This document shows, piece after piece, positions 46,285 to 55,764 of a DNA stretch of 64,000 nt. The DNA is taken from NCBI RefSeq assembly GCF_000203935.1, contig NC_008577.1, forward strand, positions 806,001 to 870,000, written 5' to 3'. Numbering within the stretch: the stretch's first letter is position 1; each line of letters begins with the position of its first letter. Source of the stretch: Shewanella sp. ANA-3. Lineage in GTDB: Bacteria; Pseudomonadota; Gammaproteobacteria; Enterobacterales; Shewanellaceae. Both the position numbers and the translations under genes were made by a program. The notes under the pieces are model-generated. The model had not been told where the DNA came from. It made no database searches and saw nothing but the letters and a program-made list of their open reading frames with translations.

Positions 46285-46652
46285 GTTTTGTGCTCCCTCG
46301 AACCTAAGTTCTTTTCCATTTTTCATGGTTTTTGTGTGGTTTAACACATTTGTTACTGGAATCGGTAACAAAGTTGCCGCCGATTTTTACAGTTTTACGA
46401 CTTGCAGGCTGTGTTGCAGATCATGTTTTTGGCTCTCCTTGTCCATATTCGGGGTTTTTTAGGATATTTCCTTATATCTCAACCGCAAATTGGAGTGAAA
46501 GTGGTAAAACAGTATTTTTCACTTACTACTAAAGAGGTAGGTAAAGCGCTGTGGCTTAAGTGAGTCGGCGAGGCTAACTGTAGCATATACTAATGTTGTC
46601 GCAAGTTTGTCATAAATGGGGTGGGAGAATGCTATTTAGTATGAGATACAAT
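46285..46652. other. Upstream region of the Omp35-type porin gene
   Basis: About 370 bases with no gene. TGTGT-N6-ACACA (46333-46348) and TGTGT-N6-TCATG (46410-46425) weakly resemble Crp sites, which would fit cAMP-Crp control of this porin. The matches are imperfect. Confidence 0.4.
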
Positions 46653-46678
46653 AAAAAAGCGGCCAAAGCCGCTTTTTT
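46653..46678 (-). terminator. Intrinsic terminator of the second porin gene
   Basis: AAAAAAGCGGC, loop CAAA and GCCGCTTTTTT lie about 40 bases past the porin stop on the minus strand. Confidence 0.9.
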
Positions 46679-46714
46679 ATCAAATATTATCTGTTTCGAA
46701 TTAGAATAATACTA

Positions 46715-47785
46715 TTAAAAATCAATACGTAAACCTACAGTAAACACGTTGTCGTCTAGGTCTTGTTTTGTACCTGCTAGCATAAGGTCGCCGTCGAAGC
46801 GAGTGTAGTGACCATAGACCATAGTCTTAGTGCTAAGTCGGTAATCTGCGCCTACTGTGAGCTGTTGAAGGTCGACATCACTCACTTGTTCGAGGTTACC
46901 GCTGTCTTGGCTGCCGACAAAACGGCTGACATATTTGCCTAAACCAGAGTCATCTTTGCCGTAAACCAGCTTGAGTTTCAAATTATCCATCAGATAAGCA
47001 GCATTTACAAAATAGGTCTCACCCGAGAGATTTGAGAATCTGTCGTCAATATGCTCGCTGTGCTGATAAATGGCACCAAAGAGGAAATCGCCAAATTTTG
47101 CTTGGGCAACACCACGGTAGGCTTCGATATTTTCGATGCCATCGTTATAGGCCGCCGCAACATAGTAATTATGGGTTTTAAAGGTCTTGTCGCCTAAAGT
47201 GGCGCTTAAGGCATACATTTGATCTTGGTTATAAACTTCGTTGCCTTGGCTATCGCGTTGATCGTAGTTGTCACTCATCAGATAGGTGGCGTTGAGGGTG
47301 ATAAGATCGGCGATCTTAGGCGAATAATAGGAAATGCCATCGGCTGAGCGCGTTTGGCCTGCCAATAACAGGTCGATGTCGGCGTTGGTGTTGCCAAACA
47401 AATCAAAACCGCCTTCGGACGCTTTAAATACCGTATCGTTACGGCCCGCTAAAACGGTACCCGCAACGCTTCTCACCCCAAGGAAGGTATTACGTGCATT
47501 GAAGGTTTTATTCGAGTTATCAAAATTTTCTACGCCAAATTCCATTTGATAGATGATATCAAAGTAAGGGCTTACGCTTTCAGAGCCTTTGACACCCACC
47601 CAAGAAAAGTTGTTTTCGAGTACTGTGCCATCTTTCTGATTTTGAGTGGCGTAACCTTTTTCTGAGTCGGTGATACTCAGGTCGACATGGCCGTAAAATT
47701 CAGGGCCATCGGCCAGTGAGTTAAATGAGCAAAATGCGAGACTAGCGGCAATCGCTGTAGTGAGCAGATTCTTTTTCATCTTCAT
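46715..47785 (-). CDS. Second general porin, paralogue of the neighbouring gene
   Basis: 356 residues. The signal peptide ends at NSLADG; an ATG two codons later has better spacing from the AGGA site. The barrel is colinear with the adjacent porin: FYGHVDLSITDSEKG, the LAGRNDTVFKASEGGFDLFGN loop, RSADGISYYSPKIADL and the terminal VGLRIDF. The two genes are clearly a tandem duplication. This copy has its own terminator and a strong upstream Crp site, so it is regulated separately. Confidence 0.9.
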   Translation of the reverse strand: MKMKKNLLTTAIAASLAFCSFNSLADGPEFYGHVDLSITDSEKGYATQNQKDGTVLENNFSWVGVKGSESVSPYFDIIYQMEFGVENFDNSNKTFNARNTFLGVRSVAGTVLAGRNDTVFKASEGGFDLFGNTNADIDLLLAGQTRSADGISYYSPKIADLITLNATYLMSDNYDQRDSQGNEVYNQDQMYALSATLGDKTFKTHNYYVAAAYNDGIENIEAYRGVAQAKFGDFLFGAIYQHSEHIDDRFSNLSGETYFVNAAYLMDNLKLKLVYGKDDSGLGKYVSRFVGSQDSGNLEQVSDVDLQQLTVGADYRLSTKTMVYGHYTRFDGDLMLAGTKQDLDDNVFTVGLRIDF

Positions 47786-48195
47786 TTTCCTGTACTTATA
47801 TCATTATTTTATGCAGCAAGAGTTATCTCTTTTTACTGCGGAGTGTGGAGCTTTGGTGCTGCGCAGTGTGACAGGCAAACGAATTAAAAATGTGATCTTG
47901 ATCACTTGATGTTGAAATGGCTCTGTTTTTAACACTATGTTTTACAAGGTTAAAACGAAATTTTAATCCGAGTTTACCTAATATATGAGCCTATGATTCA
48001 GGAAAGTGCCAATCACTACATTTGCCGCACTTTTGTATCTGAGTGCAACTTGGCACACCTAGGTCGAGATAGATTTCGGTTTTTGGCCCAAATCGTATAA
48101 AATCCACGGCGCATTTTTATTGCGTTACGCTGCTGTAGATTGTCTTTTACATCCTCTAAGGTGGCCATTGTTAGTTAGATATAAGGTAAGTATTG
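47786..48195. other. Divergent region between the second porin and tcdA
   Basis: No gene seen. It contains the Crp site listed next and the promoters of both neighbours; a TATAAA-like hexamer near 48098 could serve tcdA. Confidence 0.4.
47891..47906 (-). promoter_or_regulatory. Crp-type binding site upstream of the second porin
   Basis: TGTGA-TCTTGA-TCACT within AAAAATGTGATCTTGATCAC matches the Crp consensus TGTGA-N6-TCACA at nine of ten conserved bases. It lies about 105 bases upstream of the porin start. FNR-family proteins could also compete for such a site. Confidence 0.7.
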
Positions 48196-49029
48196 ATGAC
48201 TGAAGCCTATCAGAATCGCTTTAGTGGCATTGGCCGCTTGTACGGGCAAAAGGCGCTCGCTAAATTTGCCGCCTCCCATGTGGTGGTGATTGGCATTGGC
48301 GGCGTTGGCACATGGGCGGCTGAGGCGTTGGCGCGCAGTGGTATTGGCCAAATCACCTTGATTGATTTGGATGATATCTGTGTAACGAACACCAACCGTC
48401 AAATTCATGCTCTGTCATCGACAATTGGTGAGTCTAAAGTGGCTGTGATGGCGCAGCGGATCCGTTCGATCAACCCCGATTGTCAAGTCAATGAAGTGGA
48501 AGACTTTATTACAGTCGATAACCTTGGTGAGTATTTGCTTGGGGCCAAGGCGGGTGGCAATATTGATTATGTAGTGGATTGTATTGATGCGGTTAAGCAA
48601 AAGGCGGCGCTGATTGCTTGGTGTAAACGTCAAAAAATTAAGATAGTGACCGTTGGCGGCGCGGGCGGCCAAACCGATCCAACACAGATCCAGCTTACCG
48701 ATCTGGCTAAAACCTACCAAGATCCTTTATTGGCCAAAGTGCGTAATATTTTGCGCCGCGAATATAACTTTTCCAAAAATGTGCAGCGCCGTTTTGCCGT
48801 CGATGCAGTGTTTTCCAGTGAGCAATTAGTTTATCCCCAAGCCGATGGTTCTGTGTGTAGTAGCAAAGCGACGGCCGATGGTTCTATGCGCATGGATTGT
48901 GCTTCTGGCTTTGGCGCCGTCACTATGGTGACTGGGACTTTTGGTTTTGTGGCGGCTAGCCGGGTACTTGCTAGGCTCGCCCAAATTGCAAATGAACCCG
49001 TTGCAAATGAACCAGCTGCGAGTGAATAA
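48196..49029 (+). CDS. tcdA: tRNA threonylcarbamoyladenosine dehydratase
   Basis: 277 residues, ThiF/E1-like fold. It converts t6A37 to cyclic ct6A in tRNAs. It has the nucleotide-binding loop VVVIGIGGVGTWAAEALARSGIG, then DLDDICVTNTNRQ and the CIDAVKQKAALI segment of TcdA/CsdL. ATG 48196 has TAAGG upstream. The C-terminus ends with a short direct repeat (NEPVANEPAASE). A terminator follows. It is monocistronic. Confidence 0.94.
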   Translation: MTEAYQNRFSGIGRLYGQKALAKFAASHVVVIGIGGVGTWAAEALARSGIGQITLIDLDDICVTNTNRQIHALSSTIGESKVAVMAQRIRSINPDCQVNEVEDFITVDNLGEYLLGAKAGGNIDYVVDCIDAVKQKAALIAWCKRQKIKIVTVGGAGGQTDPTQIQLTDLAKTYQDPLLAKVRNILRREYNFSKNVQRRFAVDAVFSSEQLVYPQADGSVCSSKATADGSMRMDCASGFGAVTMVTGTFGFVAASRVLARLAQIANEPVANEPAASE

Positions 49030-49067
49030 GCGGTAATCGATAAGATAAAGTCTCAAGGTTAAAAACT

Positions 49068-49096
49068 AAATCCACAGCCAATGCTGTGGATTTTTG
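49068..49096 (+). terminator. Intrinsic terminator of tcdA
   Basis: ATCCACAGC, loop CAAT and GCTGTGGAT are followed by TTTTG. Confidence 0.88.
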
Positions 49097-49171
49097 TTTA
49101 GTGGCACCAGAGTTTGCTTTATTCGCCTTCCACAGGCTCCACTTGCCATCAAACTCGTATTAAACACTCCA

Positions 49172-50803
49172 TCAAATCGTAAAGTCATGGTGTGTGGTGA
49201 GTTTGGGCGAATCGCATTGGGTGAGGGGAATGCGGATATTAAATTGTGCGCCGCCCAGTTGTGAGTCTGCTTGATAGTTCATGGTGCCCTTTAGCAGCGT
49301 GGCGGCATTGAAGGCGGCGGATAAGCCTAAGCCTGTGCCTCCTTTACTCCTGCTGGTGGTAAAGAAGGGCTCAAACATATGCTCTGCCACCTCGGGTGGA
49401 ATGGCAATCCCATTGTTTTCAATGCTGATATTCACGTAGTCTTGCTCTAGCTTGGCCGTAATTTGGATCAGATTATCTTCTCTATCCTGAAAGGCATGGG
49501 TGAAGGCATTAGAGAGAATATTACTGACGATTTGATTGAGCAGGCTGACATTGGTCTGAATGTTGAGCGCAGAATTAACCTGTAGCTGAGTTTGGGCTTT
49601 CACCTTGGGATACATAATTAAGGTCGATTCTAAAATCTCCTTAAGCTGACGTTGCAGATTGATGCATTGATGTTCTTCGTGGCTACGGTCGATGGCGATC
49701 GTTTTAAATTTTTGGATCAGGCTACTGGCCTTACTGATATTACGAACTATCAACTCACAGCTTTCTTGGTACTCATCTAAAATGGCGTTGATTTCATCTA
49801 GGGTGGCATGCTCGCTATGTATAAGCTCGATAAGCTCTTCGATATGGCTCAGTTGGGTACTGGCCGCCGTCAAACAAATGCCGATCGGTGTATTGATCTC
49901 ATGGGCCACTCCCGAGACTAAACCACCCAATGCCGCCATTTTTTCCTGCTCGACCAATACTTGCTGCGCCCGTTTCAGCGCAGTTAATGATTGCTCTAAT
50001 TCCTGTGTTCTTTCTTTGACTTGCCTTGCGAGTTCTTCCTTATAACTGCGCTCGAGCGTCAGTAAGCGTTCTCTATCCTCTAAGGCGGTTTGCAATTCGG
50101 TTTTAGAGCGTTTTAAGGCTTCAAATGAGCCGCGCAGTTGCGATTGCATATTGTTGATGGCATCGGCAACTTGGGTAAATTCATCGACTTTTTGCTTGCG
50201 ATCGAAGGCTAATGGCTCGACATCGGTATCGAGATCGATGCGTTTGCAGTAATTACTGAGTTTGTCTAAGTGTTTAGTGATGTTGTACCAGACTAAAAAC
50301 AGAATAAATCCAGCAACTAAGAAGGTTTTTATCGCATTAGAGAGCAAGATCAGAATGGCTTTATCGTAGAGGCGTTGGTAAATGGCATCCATATCCACTT
50401 GAACCTCTAAAGTGCCGACATTAATGCTGTCAGTTGGCGACTTATACACCAAAGGAAATACTTTATTGAGAGTATGGGTTGGCTTCTCATTGCCGGCGTT
50501 CCACGATTGGCCGCTATCATCTTTTATCGAAATATAATTAATATCAGGTAGTTGGATTAAACCATTCAACTGGGTATTAATCAGTCTTTCATCGATAACC
50601 CAAATGCTGGCGGCGAGTACATCGAGGTTGGCTTTTTCAATATTGGAGAATACGCGATCAATACGAGTCACATCGCCGCGATAGTCGTTAATCAACTGAT
50701 AGGCCGTTGTCACTAAGGTGATGAGGGAGCTAAAGAGGATAATAGACAAGGTGAGATGCCTGCCTATCGGGCTTTTAATAAATTGGCTAAAGAAAGTCGG
50801 CAT
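49172..50803 (-). CDS. Orphan membrane sensor histidine kinase
   Basis: 543 residues. It has an N-terminal membrane helix (about 17-37), a periplasmic sensor domain (about 40-155), a second helix (about 157-177), a HAMP region, a long coiled coil (about 225-285), the phospho-acceptor motif SGVAHEINTPIG, and a HATPase domain with NAFTHAF (N box) and TSRSKGGTGLGLSAAFN (G boxes). No response regulator is adjacent, so its partner is elsewhere. The signal sensed is not known. It is divergent from the SieB-like gene (168-base gap). Confidence 0.9.
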   Translation of the reverse strand: MPTFFSQFIKSPIGRHLTLSIILFSSLITLVTTAYQLINDYRGDVTRIDRVFSNIEKANLDVLAASIWVIDERLINTQLNGLIQLPDINYISIKDDSGQSWNAGNEKPTHTLNKVFPLVYKSPTDSINVGTLEVQVDMDAIYQRLYDKAILILLSNAIKTFLVAGFILFLVWYNITKHLDKLSNYCKRIDLDTDVEPLAFDRKQKVDEFTQVADAINNMQSQLRGSFEALKRSKTELQTALEDRERLLTLERSYKEELARQVKERTQELEQSLTALKRAQQVLVEQEKMAALGGLVSGVAHEINTPIGICLTAASTQLSHIEELIELIHSEHATLDEINAILDEYQESCELIVRNISKASSLIQKFKTIAIDRSHEEHQCINLQRQLKEILESTLIMYPKVKAQTQLQVNSALNIQTNVSLLNQIVSNILSNAFTHAFQDREDNLIQITAKLEQDYVNISIENNGIAIPPEVAEHMFEPFFTTSRSKGGTGLGLSAAFNAATLLKGTMNYQADSQLGGAQFNIRIPLTQCDSPKLTTHHDFTI

Positions 50804-50971
50804 CTTAAATTATCTATAGCTAATAGCGAGTTGGATGCTTATAAGCATAGACTCAAGCATCCAGATTGTGCATTTTATCCCCATGAAATATCCCGCAATT
50901 TTGACAGATACACTGGCATCAAACTTGCTTGATGCCGTCTAAGTTCAATTTTTTGTCGCTGGGATAAGACT

Positions 50972-51583
50972 ATGATTAAATTCAAACTGGATTCAGTGAA
51001 ATTGTTTAGCCCTAAAAAGATGATGTTTCGAGTCATGCTGTGGCTAATGGTAAGCTGCGCTGTGTTATTGGCGATCCCATCCAATGTGCTTGCCATGTTG
51101 GCGTTGGATAAGTTTGTCCCTGAGCATGCCCATTTTGTTGGCCTAGGGCTGATAGTCTCCATTGCTTATTTTTTAACGCAGCTATTGAACCTTGGCTTAG
51201 ATGAGTCGATTCGTCACTTGAGTGATAAACGAATGATCGAAACTATTGAGGCTAAGGTCAATCTGATGGATCGTGCCGAGCGCGCTTTATTACGGGAGTT
51301 CTTTTTACAGGGCGCCACCATTTTGACATTGCCGCAAAATGAACCCGCAGTAAAAAGCTTACTCAATGCCTGCATCCTCGAATGTTTAGGTAATGAGCGC
51401 CATTATGCAATCCAAGGTCCTACGGCGGATTATAAAATTTCGATGAAGGCACGCATGTATCTGAATCGTGGCGTGCTGCGTTTACCCGCAGGAGAGCCGA
51501 GCCAGGAAGAAATGCAGCATTTGATTAAAGCGCGCCCGCAGTTTTTAAATGGGGTAGTGCAAAGCCGTAAACACGCCGCTTAA
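50972..51583 (+). CDS. SieB-like (superinfection-exclusion B family) membrane protein
   Basis: 203 residues with two N-terminal membrane helices (about 17-45 and 54-72) and a cytoplasmic domain of about 130 residues (LMDRAERALLREFFLQGATI, ERHYAIQGPTADYKISMKAR). The layout and the ERALLREFF helix resemble the SieB superinfection-exclusion family, also found as stand-alone chromosomal genes. No phage genes are near, so a role in phage exclusion is only a suggestion. Confidence 0.55.
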   Translation: MIKFKLDSVKLFSPKKMMFRVMLWLMVSCAVLLAIPSNVLAMLALDKFVPEHAHFVGLGLIVSIAYFLTQLLNLGLDESIRHLSDKRMIETIEAKVNLMDRAERALLREFFLQGATILTLPQNEPAVKSLLNACILECLGNERHYAIQGPTADYKISMKARMYLNRGVLRLPAGEPSQEEMQHLIKARPQFLNGVVQSRKHAA

Positions 51584-51624
51584 TGCAGGATGCAGGTTGT
51601 GTGCTAAAGCAGAAATCACAGGCA

Positions 51625-51653
51625 CAAAAAATGGGGGTTAGATTAACCCCCAT
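51625..51653 (-). terminator. Intrinsic terminator of the DUF3149 gene
   Basis: ATGGGGGTTA, GAT and TAACCCCCAT form a perfect 10-bp stem with the A run on the plus-strand side, i.e. a U run for minus-strand transcripts. Confidence 0.85.
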
Positions 51654-51703
51654 AACAACGTGCAATTTTTACAATGAACAGAATAACAATTTGGAAGCAA
51701 AAA

Positions 51704-51835
51704 CTACGATTGTTGCGCGGACTTCACAATGAACATCCAAGTGATATAAGAAATTATCCCTATAGTGCTAAAGATAACGATCATTGAGAGTAAACCAATT
51801 GGGTTACCGAACATTAAATCTAACCAAAATGCCAT
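51704..51835 (-). CDS. 43-residue single-span membrane protein (DUF3149-like)
   Basis: A short gene read on the minus strand from ATG 51835 to TAG 51704. It begins MAFWLDLMFGNPIGLLSMIV, continues with a hydrophobic segment and ends in a charged tail (FIVKSAQQS). AGAGGA lies eight to ten bases upstream and a strong terminator lies 50 bases downstream, so it is a complete transcription unit. The MxxWLDLMFGNPIGLLS opening fits the DUF3149 family of tiny membrane proteins. Function unknown. Confidence 0.75.
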   Translation of the reverse strand: MAFWLDLMFGNPIGLLSMIVIFSTIGIISYITWMFIVKSAQQS

Positions 51836-52134
51836 GATTGAAATCCTCTTTCCTGTGAAGTCCCCTCTACACTAGCGTCCTTAATGTTTCTAAATACTGA
51901 TCCTGATCAATAAAAATCCGACATCTTAAAACAAAGTTGTAACTACAAGTTAACTGTGTGATGTGGTTCAAATTTAGGCTTGAATGAAATAGCACTTATC
52001 TCTATTGTCTTGGCTTTGTTTCTTGTCTCGTTAAGAACTAGTCTTAAGAGTATCAGTCACGAAATGATATTGAGATCTGAACTTTACCTAACGAGTTGTT
52101 GATTGAGTCGACTGCATTTTGGAAGGAGCCAAAA
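51836..52134. other. Divergent region between the DUF3149 and chemoreceptor genes
   Basis: AT-rich region that should contain both promoters. No further gene and no clear operator was seen. Confidence 0.4.
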
Positions 52135-53724
52135 ATGGCCAATGTTACAGCTAAGAATGGCACCATGGGCTACGGTATTATCTTTGCGCCTATGGTCTTA
52201 CTCTTATATCCCCTCTATTGTTTAGTCACTAGTGCGCATTGGGTGGCGACGCTCTGTTTAATTGCTCTTGCCGTGATTCTTTTTTTAAACATTAACAAAT
52301 TGAGCCGTAACTTAAGGCACTTAGAACGCGCAGCCCATCACTTAGGCGATGGGGATTTAAGTTATCAGCTCGATGAGAAAGATGCGGGTGTGTTTATCAC
52401 GGTCGTCCACAGTATCAACCGCATGGGCGAGGATGTTAGTCGCACGATTCTCTCCCTCGTCGATACCAGCGAGTGGATGAAGAAAGTCGCGACCGATATC
52501 AAAGCGATCAGCGAGCAGGCAAAACAGGGCGTGCTCGAGCAGGAGCGTCAAACCGAACTGGCAGCAACGGCCATGACACAGATGGTCTCCACCGTACAAG
52601 AAGTGTCACAAAATGCCGCCAGTACGGCGCGAGCGGCCGATATTGCCCAAGGTTCGGCGAAACATGGTGATGAGCTAATTGGCACTATCGTAAATAAAAT
52701 CAACGATATGAAATCGCAAATTCACCAAACTAAAGGCGTTATTGAGCATCTTGCCGACGATACTAATAGCATCAGCAGTATTATTGAAACCATCTCCCAA
52801 GTGGCGGAGCAAACAAATCTATTGGCGCTCAATGCGGCGATTGAGAGTGCGCGTGCCGGTGAGCATGGTCGCGGTTTTGCGGTGGTTGCCGATGAAGTGC
52901 GTAACTTAGCTAAACGCACCTCAGAGGCTACCGCGGAAATTCAACTGCAGATTACAACCTTGCAAAAGGGCGCGCAGCAGAGCGTGGAAGTGATGCTTAA
53001 GAATGTCACCATCGCCGACGAAACTGCCCTGATGGTGGAACAAGCTCATCAAGCCCTCGGGGATATAGTGACTCAGGTTGAAAGCATTACCGATATGTCC
53101 CACCAAATCGCTACGGCATCCGAAGAGCAACATGCGGTTGCCGAAGAAATTAACAAAAATATCAGTGTGATGGCTGATCTTGCATTAAAAAATGCGCGCC
53201 ATACCAACCACACCAACTTATCCAGCCTTAAGGTGTATAACATGTCGCAGGAAATTGGCTCCCTGCTGCATCGATTCCATGTGGATGCCAAGTTGTTTAA
53301 TTCAAGCCAAGCACAAAGCAAACAGTTTGTGAAATGGGGGCCTGAGCTTGATATCGGCATGCCAGAGATTAACCGTCAGCACCAACGCTTAGTTTCATTA
53401 ATCAATGAATTACACCGGACGTTAAGTGAGGCATACGGACTCGAAGCGATTAAGCGCATCGTCCAAGGGCTGGTGGATTACACCGCGAACCATTTCTCCT
53501 ATGAAGAAGAATTGTTTGCCCGTTTTGGCTATCCTCAAACCGTGGCCCATAAGGAAAAGCATGCCCAGTTGGTTGGTCAAGTGCTTGATTTTCAAAAGCG
53601 GGTAGCGAGAGGTGAAGATGTGGCCGATGAACTTATGGCATTTTTAAAAGCCTGGCTCGTCAATCATATTCAAAAGAGTGATAAGGAATATACCCAATTT
53701 TTACTCGCCCATGGGGCCGAATAA
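52135..53724 (+). CDS. Methyl-accepting chemotaxis protein with C-terminal bacteriohemerythrin domain
   Basis: 529 residues from ATG 52135 (AAGGAG upstream). Two N-terminal membrane helices (about 10-30 and 35-55) with almost no periplasmic loop are followed by a HAMP-like segment, the MCP signalling domain with hairpin tip [20 protein letters not shown], and a C-terminal hemerythrin domain (about 400-529). The di-iron ligand pattern is visible: [27 protein letters not shown] and [11 protein letters not shown]. Bacteriohemerythrin binds O2, so this is probably a cytoplasmic oxygen or redox receptor. No che genes are near. Confidence 0.93.
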   Translation: MANVTAKNGTMGYGIIFAPMVLLLYPLYCLVTSAHWVATLCLIALAVILFLNINKLSRNLRHLERAAHHLGDGDLSYQLDEKDAGVFITVVHSINRMGEDVSRTILSLVDTSEWMKKVATDIKAISEQAKQGVLEQERQTELAATAMTQMVSTVQEVSQNAASTARAADIAQGSAKHGDELIGTIVNKINDMKSQIHQTKGVIEHLADDTNSISSIIETISQVAEQTNLLALNAAIESARAGEHGRGFAVVADEVRNLAKRTSEATAEIQLQITTLQKGAQQSVEVMLKNVTIADETALMVEQAHQALGDIVTQVESITDMSHQIATASEEQHAVAEEINKNISVMADLALKNARHTNHTNLSSLKVYNMSQEIGSLLHRFHVDAKLFNSSQAQSKQFVKWGPELDIGMPEINRQHQRLVSLINELHRTLSEAYGLEAIKRIVQGLVDYTANHFSYEEELFARFGYPQTVAHKEKHAQLVGQVLDFQKRVARGEDVADELMAFLKAWLVNHIQKSDKEYTQFLLAHGAE

Positions 53725-53796
53725 CTGGCCTTGGTTTATCAGAGTTGGATTTTTGAGCGGTTAAAACTAATTTGCCACCCAGCCTTTGAAAAGGGC

Positions 53797-53824
53797 TTGC
53801 CATTGTCAAAGGCAAAGGTATAAT
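53797..53824 (+). promoter_or_regulatory. Promoter of the tRNA-Leu gene
   Basis: TTGCCA (53797-53802), a 16-base spacer and a perfect TATAAT (53819-53824) lie about 50 bases before the tRNA. Confidence 0.7.
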
Positions 53825-53876
53825 TCCCAGCACTTAGAGCCAGCTAGTTGTTTTTGTTAGCTCTAATTTTGATAAT

Positions 53877-53963
53877 GCCAGAGTGGTGAAATCGGTAGAC
53901 ACAGTGGATTCAAAATCCACCGCCCTTAAAAGCGTGACGGTTCGAGTCCGTCCTCTGGTACCA
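53877..53963 (+). tRNA. tRNA-Leu (anticodon CAA)
   Basis: 87 bases including the encoded CCA. Acceptor GCCAGAG pairs with CTCTGGT (one G-U pair); the anticodon stem GTGGA/TCCAC holds loop TTCAAAA with anticodon CAA at 53911-53913, reading UUG. A long variable arm and the T-loop GTTCGAGTC are present, as expected for a class II tRNA-Leu. Confidence 0.97.
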
Positions 53964-53980
53964 TCCCTTACAAAGGGACT

Positions 53981-54005
53981 AAACCGACCTAGAGTCGGTT
54001 TTTTT
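53981..54005 (+). terminator. Intrinsic terminator of the tRNA-Leu gene
   Basis: AAACCGAC, loop CTAGA and GTCGGTTT are followed by more T residues. Confidence 0.88.
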
Positions 54006-54104
54006 GTATCTAAAATCCAGCATTGTTAGATACTTACCGCTTTAAACCCCGCTTTTTATTGGTACGTTTATTTCCTTAAATATCACCACTCTGCACATAC
54101 CGAT

Positions 54105-54437
54105 CTAGGTTAGATCTTTAATCGTCGTGGTTTTCCCATTCTCCATCACCGACTTGATCCCGTTGTCTCTCGCTGCGGTACTCGAATACATTTGGCTGGT
54201 GCCAATGATCTGATGGTTCGCGGCTTTTAGGTTGAAGTACGGCTTATCGTTTTTTGCCACTTCTTTGGCATATCGGGCTTCGATAGGGGAGTTGGTTTGA
54301 ACGGATTCGATACCATTCATGGCACCACTCTTACCCGTGTAGAGTTCGCTGGTGAGGATGACTTCTCCGTTACCAGCCTTAAGCACAAACTTAAATTGAT
54401 CGTTACTACTTTTGCTTAATTCATACCATCCTGACAT
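54105..54437 (-). CDS. YegP-like protein with two DUF1508 repeats
   Basis: 110 residues, the same length as E. coli YegP. Two tandem DUF1508 units are visible: FKFVLKAGNGEVILTSELYT with GIESVQTN, and YFNLKAANHQIIGTSQMY with GIKSVMEN. Strong AAGGAG precedes ATG 54437. A small soluble protein of unknown function; monocistronic. Confidence 0.88.
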   Translation of the reverse strand: MSGWYELSKSSNDQFKFVLKAGNGEVILTSELYTGKSGAMNGIESVQTNSPIEARYAKEVAKNDKPYFNLKAANHQIIGTSQMYSSTAARDNGIKSVMENGKTTTIKDLT

Positions 54438-54678
54438 GGAATTGCTCCTTCTTCTTTAAGGCATTGCATAGCGCAAGCGAGGAAACCATTTCCTGCTCGA
54501 GCCCCAGTGTAGTCGATATTCACAGATTTGATATGACAGCTTTCATACTTCAAATGCATGGAAAATGCTCATTTATTTAAGCTGGTATATGAAGATTTAC
54601 CTTATCTCTCTGTTTTTCAAATAGAGTGGTTTGTTCATTGACCGATATTCAACAAGCCTATAGTTTTGATTATTTGCG

Positions 54679-55764
54679 TCAGTGGGATTCGGCAATATCC
54701 ATCTGCGTCATAGTCACGCCTTTGATTTGGGCATAAATATTTTTGCCGGGTGTCAGTTGTAACTCGTCACAAGCCCATGGGGTGATGTTGGCCCACAGTT
54801 CGTCTTTACCTAGGGCAATTTTAAGCTGAATTTGCTCGCCATTATCGCTGGGGTAGAGCTCTTTTATTTTTCCTTTGAGTAAGTTACGAATACTCGAGCC
54901 TTTAGGTTCCTCAGTGCAAACCGAAACATGGTTCGCTTGAATGCGCACCTTTAACTGTTTATGGGTGGGTGGCAGTTGGCCGCTGACCCAGAGCTGATTG
55001 CCATCATCCATCAACAGTCTTGTCATTGGATAATCGGGATGTCTGTCGGCGATTCTGGCGCTCAGCAGTGAACTTAATTCCTGCAATGGCACCCAGGGGC
55101 GCATTTGTTCGCTATTCCATACCTGTGTTAGCGGTCCTTGGGCGATCATTTTTCCTTGATGCAACACCAGCATATGGTCGGCGAGTTGCAGGATTTCGTC
55201 CAAGCTGTGGCTGACATAGACGATCGGTAGCTTCAATTCCTGCGCTAGGGTTTGTAGGTAAGGCAGTAATTCGCGTTTTCGGGGTAAATCGAGGGAGGCT
55301 AAGGGCTCATCCATTAACAACATTTGCGGCGAGGTGAGCAGGGCGCGGCCAATGGCGACCCGTTGTTTTTCACCGCCAGAGAGTGTGCTGGGATAGCGGC
55401 TTAAGAGTTTTTCTATGCCCAGTAGTGAGACTACTTTGTCGAATAATTCAGGTGCTTTATGGCGCATCCCATAGGTGAGATTGCCTTTCACACTGTAGTG
55501 GGGAAATAACCTCGCTTCTTGAAAGACATAGCCAATCCGACGTTTTTCAGGGGGCAGATTAACGGTTTTATGTTTAAACAACAGCGTATCGCCAAGGCTA
55601 ATTTCGCCTTTGTCTGGCGTGGTTAATCCGCCGAGTAAATTCACTAAAGAGGTTTTGCCCGCTCCCGAGCGGCCAAATACGGCGGTGACGCCCTGTAACG
55701 GTAACTGGGTGTTCACCTTGAGTTGCAGTTGGCCGAGTTGTTTTTCAATATTGATGTTTAACAT
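54679..55764 (-). CDS. modC: Molybdate ABC transporter ATP-binding protein
   Basis: 361 residues from ATG 55764, which overlaps the modB stop; a longer in-frame reading enters modB and is rejected. ATPase motifs: GRSGAGKTS (Walker A), LSGGEKQRVAIGRAL (signature), MLLMDEPLASLD (Walker B) and a following SHSLDE switch. A C-terminal TOBE (molybdate-binding) domain occupies about 290-355. It powers the ModB channel. Last gene of modABC. Confidence 0.95.
   Translation of the reverse strand: MLNINIEKQLGQLQLKVNTQLPLQGVTAVFGRSGAGKTSLVNLLGGLTTPDKGEISLGDTLLFKHKTVNLPPEKRRIGYVFQEARLFPHYSVKGNLTYGMRHKAPELFDKVVSLLGIEKLLSRYPSTLSGGEKQRVAIGRALLTSPQMLLMDEPLASLDLPRKRELLPYLQTLAQELKLPIVYVSHSLDEILQLADHMLVLHQGKMIAQGPLTQVWNSEQMRPWVPLQELSSLLSARIADRHPDYPMTRLLMDDGNQLWVSGQLPPTHKQLKVRIQANHVSVCTEEPKGSSIRNLLKGKIKELYPSDNGEQIQLKIALGKDELWANITPWACDELQLTPGKNIYAQIKGVTMTQMDIAESH

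Noticed and set aside
50972..51583. Prophage or phage remnant around the SieB-like gene
   Set aside because: No integrase, structural phage gene or attachment-like repeat is near; flanking genes are chromosomal.
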